Assembly: GCA_951812745.1 (NCBI GenBank)
Contig: OX638327.1
Span: 1,539,914 to 1,603,913 of the forward strand
From: an uncultured Nitrospirales bacterium
GTDB taxonomy: Bacteria; Nitrospirota; Nitrospiria; Nitrospirales; UBA8639
Direction: 5' to 3'
Length of the DNA: 64,000 nt
Shown here one piece after another: positions 41,907 through 48,059 of the stretch (position 1 is the stretch's first letter; each line of letters opens with the position of its first letter). The position numbers and the translations under genes are program-made. The notes beneath the pieces were generated by a model. It was given only the letters and a program-made list of their open reading frames with translations, did not search any database and was not told the DNA's origin.

Positions 41907-42440
41907 TTCTCCTTCTCCTTTCTTTTTGTCTTGAATCGCAACCAGCACGGCTGCAAATCCTCGTAAAATCCCTTGAAGTACGCCCGCCATTCCCCGAAGA
42001 GGCCCCTGCATGGCAGACAACAGCATCGACAGCAACACTTCTTTGGAAGGTAAATCGGCCGTCGCGATCAGTTGGGCGGGCTCAAGGGCTTTTCCTTCGA
42101 TCACGCCGCCTCGCCAGATAATTTTCTCATCACATTTTTCGTGCTTGATAAAATTCCGAAGAATCTTGGCAGGCAAAACCGGGTCATCGTAACCGATGAC
42201 CACCGCGACTTGTCCCTTGAACAGCGACACGACGGGCAATAACGACGTGCCTTCAGCGGCTCGCACGGCCAGGGAATTCTTCACCACTTTCAATTCCGCC
42301 TGGGCTCCACGCAGTTGATGGCGCAACTGCGTCACCTGGTTCACCGGCATGCCCCCACATTCCGTCACCACGGCCAGCCTGGCCCTGGCAAACCTCTCGT
42401 GCAAATCGGAAACCACTCCAGCCTTCTGTTCCTTCTTCAT
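41508..42440 (-). CDS. rplJ: Fused ribosomal proteins L10 and L7/L12 (one reading frame)
   Basis: A single open frame of 310 codons holds L10 (residues 1-178, bases 41907-42440) and L7/L12 (residues 179-310, bases 41508-41906) with no stop between them. The L10 part is complete: N-terminal RNA-binding domain ([14 protein letters not shown]), then the long C-terminal helix that binds L12 dimers ([21 protein letters not shown]) ending in QDKKKGEGE, where L10 normally stops. The next codon is the L12 ATG. The L12 Shine-Dalgarno encodes the last L10 residues. The frame could give an L10-L12 fusion, with free L12 made by internal initiation. Neither alternative frame offers an early stop just after L10, so a single indel would not explain it. 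A base substitution error in the assembly remains possible. Confidence 0.85.
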   Translation of the reverse strand: MKKEQKAGVVSDLHERFARARLAVVTECGGMPVNQVTQLRHQLRGAQAELKVVKNSLAVRAAEGTSLLPVVSLFKGQVAVVIGYDDPVLPAKILRNFIKHEKCDEKIIWRGGVIEGKALEPAQLIATADLPSKEVLLSMLLSAMQGPLRGMAGVLQGILRGFAAVLVAIQDKKKGEGEMAATEAKLSKDDILGAVESMTVLELSELVKGFEEKFGVTAAAPVVAAAPAAGDATAQAAEEKDAFDVVLASAPADKKIQVIKVVREITGLGLKEAKDLVEGAPKPVKEGAAKDEAETIKKKLTDVGATVEVK

Positions 42441-42464
42441 GCCCGGCTCCTTTTCACACCGCGA

Positions 42465-43157
42465 CTATTCAACGTGTCGGCCCAAGGTCGTACATTCCAG
42501 GGGAATACCCGGTCCCATGGTGCTCGACATGGTCGCACCTTTAAGATACTTCCCCTTACTCGAGGAGGGCTTGGCTTTCACCACCGACGCAAATACCGCC
42601 TGTGCGTTTTCGGTAATTTGCGAGACGGCAAACGACACTTTACCGATCGGTACGTGGACGCTCCCGGCCTTATCCACTTTATACTCGACCCGGCCCTTTC
42701 GGATTTCGTGGATCGCCTTCCCGACCTCAAACGTCACGGTTCCCGTCTTGGGGTTGGGCATCAGGCCGCGCGGGCCCAACACTTTTCCCAATTTGCCGAC
42801 CGACGCCATCAGGTCCGGCGTAGCGATGGCGTGATCAAACTCCAACCATCCCCCTTTAATCTTTTCCAACAGATCATCGGCTCCCACGAAATCGGCGCCT
42901 GCCTGCCGCGCCTCCTGCTCTTTTTCCCCTTTGGCAAACACCAGAATTTTGACCTTTTTCCCGGTGCCATGCGGCAGCACCGTCGTCCCACGAACCATTT
43001 GGTCTGCACGTTTTGGATCAACACCCAACCGGATGGCCAATTCCACGGTCTCATCAAATTTGGCATAGGCCGCCTGCTTGACTAAATCACTGGCTTCCTG
43101 AAGCCCGTACAGTTTGGGCTCAACGTTTGCCACGGCGTTCCGTAATTGTTTTCCCAC
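42465..43157 (-). CDS. rplA: 50S ribosomal protein L1
   Basis: 230 residues; forms the mobile L1 stalk at the E site and in many bacteria represses its own operon. Conserved [34 protein letters not shown] and [15 protein letters not shown]-type end. It follows rplK by 37 bp and precedes rplJ by 24 bp. Confidence 0.97.
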   Translation of the reverse strand: MGKQLRNAVANVEPKLYGLQEASDLVKQAAYAKFDETVELAIRLGVDPKRADQMVRGTTVLPHGTGKKVKILVFAKGEKEQEARQAGADFVGADDLLEKIKGGWLEFDHAIATPDLMASVGKLGKVLGPRGLMPNPKTGTVTFEVGKAIHEIRKGRVEYKVDKAGSVHVPIGKVSFAVSQITENAQAVFASVVKAKPSSSKGKYLKGATMSSTMGPGIPLECTTLGRHVE

Positions 43158-43194
43158 GACTCACACTCCCCTCTGAAAACCAATCAGCGGTTCC

Positions 43195-43620
43195 TCAGTC
43201 GGTCACCGTAATTCCCATGCTCCTTGCGGTGCCTTCGATGATCTTCATCGCCCCTTCGATGTTCACCGCGTTCAAATCTTCCATTTTTTGCTTGGAGATT
43301 TCCTGTAATTGAGCACGGGAGACTGCGCCGACCTTATCCTTCTGCGGCACCCCTGACCCCTTAATAATCCCCACCGCTTTCTTCAAGAGATCGGTAGCCG
43401 GAGGGGTTTTCGTGATAAAGGTAAAACTCCGGTCTCGATAGACGGTAATGACAACGGGGATGATGCTCCCTTCCTGCTTTTGCGTCTTGGCATTAAATTG
43501 CTTGCAAAAATCCATGATGTTCAGACCATGTTGACCCAACGAGGGGCCAACCGGCGGGGCAGGATTGGCTTTGCCCGCGGGAATCTGCAATTTAATTTGC
43601 GTTATGACCTCTTTTGCCAT
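43195..43620 (-). CDS. rplK: 50S ribosomal protein L11
   Basis: 141 residues. Conserved [20 protein letters not shown] and [15 protein letters not shown] in the N-terminal domain, and the rRNA-binding C-terminal domain ending in [12 protein letters not shown]. Base of the GTPase-associated stalk; needed for the stringent response. Confidence 0.97.
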   Translation of the reverse strand: MAKEVITQIKLQIPAGKANPAPPVGPSLGQHGLNIMDFCKQFNAKTQKQEGSIIPVVITVYRDRSFTFITKTPPATDLLKKAVGIIKGSGVPQKDKVGAVSRAQLQEISKQKMEDLNAVNIEGAMKIIEGTARSMGITVTD

Positions 43621-43692
43621 CTTGCTGTCCTTTTTCCTAGGTTATTCCACATCGACTTTCGCCGCCGCCCGCGCACTCATGTCAACGACATC

Positions 43693-44232
43693 CTACCCTC
43701 GCTCGATCTGCGCAAAGATCAATTCGACCGGCGTCGCACGACCCAAGATGCTCACCAATACCTTGGCTCGATTATGCTCGTCGTCCACTTCGTCGATTAA
43801 GCCATTAAAGCCCATGAACGGCCCATCAACGATCCGGACGTTATCGCCTTTGGAAAAAAACACCCGCTCCCGCGGAAGAGATACGCCGGATTCGATTTGC
43901 TTCAGAAGAGAATCCGCTTCCTCCTTTGGCAACGGCATGGGTTTGACGCCCTCTCCCCCGACAAACCCCGTGACCTTGGGGGTGTCTTTGATCATCATGA
44001 CCGTTTCGTCCTTGAGAGGGTCTTCCAGCTCGACCAGTACGTACCCGGGGAAAAACTTTCGCTTCGACGCGCGACGCTTTCCGTCTTTAATTTCAATCAC
44101 GTCTTCGGTGGGAACCAAAACCTGGCCGAACTCTTTCTCAAGACCCATCTGAGTCGCCTGTTCAACCAAAGAGGTGCGCACTCGACCCTCATAGCCCGCA
44201 TAGGTGTGAATCACGTACCAATTTTTGGCCAT
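43693..44232 (-). CDS. nusG: Transcription elongation factor NusG
   Basis: 179 residues with an NGN domain (NWYVIHTYAGYEGRVRTSL, FFPGYVLVELE) and a C-terminal KOW domain (KGDNVRIVDGPFMGFNGLIDEV). Couples transcription with translation or Rho. It follows secE by 19 bp, the usual pair. Confidence 0.97.
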   Translation of the reverse strand: MAKNWYVIHTYAGYEGRVRTSLVEQATQMGLEKEFGQVLVPTEDVIEIKDGKRRASKRKFFPGYVLVELEDPLKDETVMMIKDTPKVTGFVGGEGVKPMPLPKEEADSLLKQIESGVSLPRERVFFSKGDNVRIVDGPFMGFNGLIDEVDDEHNRAKVLVSILGRATPVELIFAQIERG

Positions 44233-44251
44233 AGCGCCTAACCTCGAACGT

Positions 44252-44443
44252 TCAAAGGATTTGACTGACCAGCCATACTAAAATGGAATCAGCCATCGAG
44301 AGGTACAAAGACATAATGAAGCAAAACACGACCACCACCGACGTGGAACCGATGGTTTCATCACGCGTCGGATACGAAACCTTCTTCAACTCCCCTTTCA
44401 CCTCGATGAGAAATTCCGTGATGTTCGACCAGAGTTTTTTCAT
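44252..44443 (-). CDS. secE: Protein translocase subunit SecE
   Basis: 63 residues, the short single-helix form: an amphipathic helix (ITEFLIEVKGELKKVSYPTRDE) followed by one transmembrane helix (TSVVVVFCFIMSLYLSMADS). Completes SecY, coded at 17988-19301. Confidence 0.95.
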   Translation of the reverse strand: MKKLWSNITEFLIEVKGELKKVSYPTRDETIGSTSVVVVFCFIMSLYLSMADSILVWLVSQIL

Positions 44444-44474
44444 GTCACGCCCATCCCGTCTTCCTCCCGTATCG

Positions 44475-44550
44475 TGGCAGGGGCACCAGGACTCGAACCC
44501 GGACCTTCGGTTTTGGAGACCGACATGCTAGCCATTGACACCATGCCCCT
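44475..44550 (-). tRNA. tRNA-Trp (anticodon CCA)
   Basis: On the minus strand the 7-bp acceptor stem AGGGGCA/TGCCCCT, an anticodon stem TCGGT/ACCGA with loop CTCCAAA, and a T-loop GGTTCGAGTCC are visible. The 3' CCA is encoded (44475-44477). It lies between rpmG and secE, a common place for tRNA-Trp. Confidence 0.97.
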
Positions 44551-44571
44551 TCATGACTTCCGGCAAACCGA

Positions 44572-44721
44572 TCATTTCACTTCCTTATGGGGGACATGTT
44601 TTCGGCAGAACCGGCAATACTTTTTCACTTCCAACCGATCAGGATCATTTTTTTTATTCTTCATCGTCGAATAATTCCGCCGTTTACATTCCCCACAGGC
44701 TAAAGAAATAATGACCCGCAT
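44572..44721 (-). CDS. rpmG: 50S ribosomal protein L33
   Basis: 49 residues, starting [20 protein letters not shown]. The two pairs CGEC and CRFC form the zinc site of the C+ type. A GGAGGCGTT ribosome binding site precedes the ATG. It lies between tuf copy 2 and tRNA-Trp, as is common in tuf-rpmG-secE-nusG clusters. Confidence 0.95.
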   Translation of the reverse strand: MRVIISLACGECKRRNYSTMKNKKNDPDRLEVKKYCRFCRKHVPHKEVK

Positions 44722-44736
44722 AACGCCTCCTCTCTT

Positions 44737-44860
44737 GATTTATTGCACTATCGGGCGCATGGCTGCGTTGTGTCCTCGCTCAACCCTCGACTATCGACTT
44801 GATATGTCTCGGGCTTCACTGCGGGACGCCTTGCCCTGCATCCCGCTAGCACAATAAATC
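44737..44860. repeat. Long imperfect palindrome next to rpmG
   Basis: A 124-bp element with terminal inverted arms GATTTATTGCACTATCGGG (from 44737) and, on the other strand from 44860, GATTTATTGTGCTAGCGGG: 16 of 19 positions agree. The inside continues with weaker pairing. It carries no gene and differs in sequence from the element at 44887. It would be transcribed between tuf copy 2 and rpmG. Confidence 0.65.
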
Positions 44861-44878
44861 AGAGTCAATCACAGGTTC

Positions 44879-45100
44879 CCTAGGCGAGGATGTTGAAAAA
44901 GCCCGCCAGCTTTGTTCTCGCGGCACTCGGAGGCTCAACGTACCGGAACGTACGCCTCACCACCCCGCTTGCTGCGGCCGCGCTGGACGACCTTTTTGAC
45001 CATCCTGCAGGCTATGCCCGATGCGCCTCGACTCCTCGACAATTTCGTGTGGCCGGATCAACACCATTATTTTTCAAGAGGTTTTCCTAGGCGAGGATGT
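44879..45100. repeat. 15-bp direct repeat flanking palindromic copy 2
   Basis: CCTAGGCGAGGATGT occurs at 44879-44893 and again at 45086-45100, 207 bp apart. The right copy is the end of tuf including its stop codon; the left copy runs into the left arm of the palindromic element. This looks like a target duplication or a local duplication of the tuf end when the element arrived. Confidence 0.6.
44887..45006. repeat. Dispersed palindromic repeat, copy 2 (rpmG-tuf gap)
   Basis: 120 bp with inverted arms AGGATGTTGAAAAAG.CCGCCAGC at the left and, read from the other strand at the right, AGGATGGTCAAAAAGG.CGTCCAGC. It has the same arrangement as the element at 26721-26843 in the opposite direction (GTTCTCG box, ACGTAC centre, TGCGGCC box). 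A T tract follows the stem on either strand, so the RNA could form a terminator-like hairpin. Bases 45007-45085, between it and tuf, show nothing further. Confidence 0.75.
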
Positions 45101-46292
45101 CGGTGACGACGCCGGCTCCCACCGTGCGCCCCCCCTCCCGCACTGCAAACCGTAACCCCTGCTCCATCGCAATCGGCGCTATCAAGTCCCCCGTAAACGT
45201 CGTGTTGTCCCCCGGCATCACCATCTCCACGCCTTCCGCCAACTGCACCACCCCCGTCACGTCCGTCGTCCGAAAATAAAACTGCGGCCGGTACCCGTTG
45301 AAGAACGGCGTATGCCGCCCCCCCTCCTCTTTCGTCAACACGTACACCTCTGCCTTGAACTTCGTATGCGGCGTGATACTCTTCGGCTTCGCCAATACCT
45401 GCCCGCGCTCCACTTCGTCCTTCTTCGTGCCTCGCAATAACGCCCCGATATTGTCCCCCGCCTGCCCTTCGTCCAACACCTTCCGAAACATCTCCACGCC
45501 CGTCACCACCGTGCTCCGCGTCTCCCCCAACCCCACAATCTCGATCTCATCCCCGACCTTCACTTGCCCCCGCTCCACGCGCCCCGTCACCACCGTGCCG
45601 CGTCCGCTGATCGTAAACACGTCCTCGATCGGCATCAGAAACGGCTTGTCGATCGCCCGCTCCGGCGTCGGAATGTACCGGTCAATCTCGCCCAAAAGCT
45701 TCATGATCGCCGGCACCCCGACGTCACTCTCATCGCCCTCCAGCGCCTTCGTCGCCGACCCCACGATAATCGGAATGTCGTCCCCCGGAAATTGATACTT
45801 CGACAACAACTCCCGCACTTCCAATTCCACCAGTTCCAACAATTCCGGGTCTTCGACCTTGTCCGCCTTGTTCAGGAACACCACGATGTACGGGACGCCC
45901 ACCTGCCGCGCCAACAGGATATGTTCCCGCGTCTGCGGCATCGGCCCATCCGCCGCCGACACCACCAGTATCGCCCCGTCCATCTGCGCCGCCCCCGTAA
46001 TCATGTTCTTCACGTAATCCGCATGCCCCGGACAGTCCACGTGCGCGTAATGCCGATTGTCCGTCTCATATTCCACGTGCGAAATCGCAATCGTCAGAAT
46101 CTTCGTCGGGTCCCGCCGCCCCTGCGACTCACTCGCCTTCGCCACCTGGTCGTAGCTCACAAACGTCGCCATCCCCTGCTTCTCCATGACCTTCGTCAGC
46201 GCCGAGGTCAGCGTCGTCTTCCCATGGTCCACGTGCCCGATCGTCCCCACGTTCACGTGCGGCTTCTTCCGATTAAATTTCGCCTTCGCCAT
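45087..46292 (-). CDS. tuf: Elongation factor Tu, copy 2
   Basis: 401 residues with the same protein sequence as copy 1 and apparently the same DNA from 45089 to 46303; the flanks diverge at once on both sides. Stop codon TAG. It follows tRNA-Thr and precedes rpmG-secE-nusG, the tufB arrangement known from many bacteria. The two copies are in the same orientation, 16,330 bp apart. Confidence 0.98.
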   Translation of the reverse strand: MAKAKFNRKKPHVNVGTIGHVDHGKTTLTSALTKVMEKQGMATFVSYDQVAKASESQGRRDPTKILTIAISHVEYETDNRHYAHVDCPGHADYVKNMITGAAQMDGAILVVSAADGPMPQTREHILLARQVGVPYIVVFLNKADKVEDPELLELVELEVRELLSKYQFPGDDIPIIVGSATKALEGDESDVGVPAIMKLLGEIDRYIPTPERAIDKPFLMPIEDVFTISGRGTVVTGRVERGQVKVGDEIEIVGLGETRSTVVTGVEMFRKVLDEGQAGDNIGALLRGTKKDEVERGQVLAKPKSITPHTKFKAEVYVLTKEEGGRHTPFFNGYRPQFYFRTTDVTGVVQLAEGVEMVMPGDNTTFTGDLIAPIAMEQGLRFAVREGGRTVGAGVVTDILA

Positions 46293-46394
46293 CTGCCCCT
46301 CCCCAAAAACGTCGTCCCCCGTGGGAACCGCGTCATGCCCACGGGAGACGAAAAATCCTAGAGAATAGACTTCATTGACACTTCATCGAGAACA

Positions 46395-46470
46395 TGGAGC
46401 CCACGACGCGGATCGAACGCGTGACCTCGTCCTTACCAAGGACGTGCTCTACCAACTGAGCTACGTGGGC
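46395..46470 (-). tRNA. tRNA-Thr (anticodon GGT)
   Basis: Acceptor stem GCCCACG/CGTGGGC, D-loop AGCTCAGTTGGTAGAGC, anticodon loop TTGGTAA within CGTCC/GGACG, T-loop GTTCGATCC, and an encoded 3' CCA (46395-46397). Lies about 100 bp before tuf copy 2. Confidence 0.97.
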
Positions 46471-46539
46471 CTTGTGAATGGGAGACGCGAACTCCTGCAT
46501 CGCTTGTCACGTTGACCGCTTCACGCTTCAAACATTCGC

Positions 46540-46614
46540 TGGAGCGGGCGACGGGATTTGAACCCGCGACAGCCAGCTTGGAAGGCTGGAACTCTACCAC
46601 TGAGCTACGCCCGC
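46540..46614 (-). tRNA. tRNA-Gly (anticodon TCC)
   Basis: Acceptor stem GCGGGCG/CGCCCGC, D-loop AGCTCAGTGGTAGAG, anticodon loop CTTCCAA within CCAGC/GCTGG, T-loop GGTTCAAATCC, encoded CCA (46540-46542). Confidence 0.97.
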
Positions 46615-46715
46615 CACCGTTTTCGAATTCTCCGTCGGCCTTGCTCACTCCTTTGACTCGAAAGGCCATTGATTTGAACAAACGTCCCGTTATATACCGT
46701 TACACACGTTACTTA

Positions 46716-46800
46716 TGGTGGGCAGGCAAGGATTCGAACCTTGGAAGCCGACGGCAGCAGATTTACAGTCTGCCCCCTTTGTCCACTCGGGTACCTGCCC
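46716..46800 (-). tRNA. tRNA-Tyr (anticodon GTA)
   Basis: 85 nt with the long variable arm of a class II tRNA. Acceptor stem GGGCAGG/CCTGCCC, anticodon loop CTGTAAA within GCAGA/TCTGC, T-loop GGTTCGAATCC, encoded CCA (46716-46718). First structural gene after the promoter at 46971. Confidence 0.97.
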
Positions 46801-46970
46801 GTTCAACAACTCAATCGTTTGGCAGTCCCCTCCTGCATCAATACCATTAAGGGAAAGAGTAAAAGCGGGGTACAAGACAAAGCCCAAATCTTCCTGCCGA
46901 AACAGGCAAAAAGGGCATTTCGAGTTTTTCCTTTTAAAAACCGTTAAGGGCAGACCCCACCGAACAGAAT

Positions 46971-46999
46971 ATTATATATACAGACCAAGGAGCAGTCAA
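46971..46999 (-). promoter_or_regulatory. Near-consensus sigma-70 promoter of the tRNA-tuf-rpoBC unit
   Basis: On the minus strand TTGACT (46994-46999), a 17-base spacer, and a perfect TATAAT (46971-46976). Predicted RNA start near 46964, followed by a GC-rich start region typical of growth-controlled promoters and a leader of about 160 bases to tRNA-Tyr. The rest of the 46801-47186 gap holds a small hairpin in this leader (TGCC/GGCA near 46893-46910) and the ribosome binding site of msrB at its right end. Confidence 0.85.
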
Positions 47000-47186
47000 G
47001 GATAATAGTCGGAAGGGCTGCTTCTGGTATATTTTTTCTTACCCGGAAGAATCGCTTTCCTCAAACAACAAATCCTTTGATCCTCTGGCAAAACGACTCG
47101 CGAAGGGAGTAGACTAAATCAGCAAGCGTATTCTGGCAAAAAACCCTGGGCAAGGTAGGGGGCTGCCACGTGAAGAAGGGAGGCCT

Positions 47187-47696
47187 ATGGAGATCGGAAG
47201 ACGAACCGTCTTGCAAATAGGGGCATTGGCGGGGTTGGGACTCATGGTGAAAGCCATGGGCTTCTCGCCCGTAATGGCCACGACAAAAAAAGAACCGGGT
47301 GACATCGTGAAAGTCGTGAAGACCGACGAAGAGTGGAAGGCCATCTTGACTCCTCAACAATATTACGTGCTTCGCGAGGAAGGGACGGAGCGGCCGTTCG
47401 CCAATCCCTATCATAATAGCAAGGAAAAAGGCATGTACTACTGTGCGGGCTGTGACCTGGTGCTGTTCTCCTCGGAGGTCAAATATGACAGCAAAACCGG
47501 CTGGCCGAGTTTTTGGCAGCCGCTCTCGGACCGGGTCGTCGGGACCAAAACCGATTGGAAATTAATCTTCCCCCGAACCGAGGTGCACTGCGCGCGCTGT
47601 GACGGCCACCTGGGTCATATTTTCAACGATGGCCCCCCACCGACGGGCTTGCGGTATTGCATCAATTCCGCCGCGCTCCAGTTTCGGGTCGCCTAA
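47187..47696 (+). CDS. msrB: Peptide methionine-(R)-S-oxide reductase with Tat signal
   Basis: Reduces methionine-R-sulfoxide in proteins. 169 residues. The start [20 protein letters not shown] has a twin-arginine motif and hydrophobic stretch ending near AMGFSPVMA, so export by Tat is likely. The MsrB domain covers about residues 45-168, with zinc pairs CAGC and CARC, the SKTGWPSFW motif and the catalytic Cys in RYCINS. A GGGAGG ribosome binding site precedes the ATG. Convergent with rpmB. Confidence 0.94.
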   Translation: MEIGRRTVLQIGALAGLGLMVKAMGFSPVMATTKKEPGDIVKVVKTDEEWKAILTPQQYYVLREEGTERPFANPYHNSKEKGMYYCAGCDLVLFSSEVKYDSKTGWPSFWQPLSDRVVGTKTDWKLIFPRTEVHCARCDGHLGHIFNDGPPPTGLRYCINSAALQFRVA

Positions 47697-47703
47697 GGGA
47701 GGT

Positions 47704-47735
47704 GACAACTGTAGGGACCACCCCCTGTGGTTGTC
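47704..47735 (+). terminator. Hairpin between the convergent msrB and rpmB
   Basis: As RNA from the plus strand, bases 47704-47716 and 47723-47735 form a 13-bp stem (three G-U pairs) with a 6-base loop. No T tract follows, so it may stabilise the msrB 3' end rather than act as a full intrinsic terminator. Confidence 0.45.
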
Positions 47736-47751
47736 CGGTCGACGGGAGGTC

Positions 47752-47940
47752 CTACGCTTTTTGAATGAGCCCCGACCGCAGGCACCGGGTACAGACCTGA
47801 ATGCGTTTCGCCGTACCGTTGAGTAACGCACGAACGGTTTGAAGGTTGGGGCGAAAGACCCGTTTCGTCTTGTTATTAGCGTGACTGACGTTATGTCCGC
47901 TCATGCGTTTTTTTCCACAAACCACGCAGGCAAAAGCCAT
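47752..47940 (-). CDS. rpmB: 50S ribosomal protein L28
   Basis: 62 residues, starts [20 protein letters not shown]; the pairs CVVC and CTRC are the zinc site, and [30 protein letters not shown] is typical of L28. AAAGGAG ribosome binding site just upstream. It is alone, apart from the main ribosomal run and from rpmG. Confidence 0.96.
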   Translation of the reverse strand: MAFACVVCGKKRMSGHNVSHANNKTKRVFRPNLQTVRALLNGTAKRIQVCTRCLRSGLIQKA

Positions 47941-48020
47941 CTTGGTGACTCCTTTCCTTCAAGCAAGAACCTCAAGAAGAACTCTCCTGATACCATACCG
48001 TCGATTCTTCTGACAACCCT

Positions 48021-48049
48021 TTGTCTGGGTCCATCACATATTGTACTAT
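48021..48049 (+). promoter_or_regulatory. Candidate recG promoter
   Basis: TTGTCT (48021-48026) and TACTAT (48044-48049) with a 17-base spacer, each matching four of six consensus positions. The predicted RNA start would be about 48056, leaving almost no leader before the recG ATG at 48060, and no ribosome binding site is seen there. Confidence 0.35.
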
Positions 48050-48059
48050 TCGCCCTGGG

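Noticed and set aside
43621-43692. TTGACA in the nusG-rplK gap as a promoter
   Set aside because: No -10 box stands 16-18 bases downstream; the region there is GC-rich.
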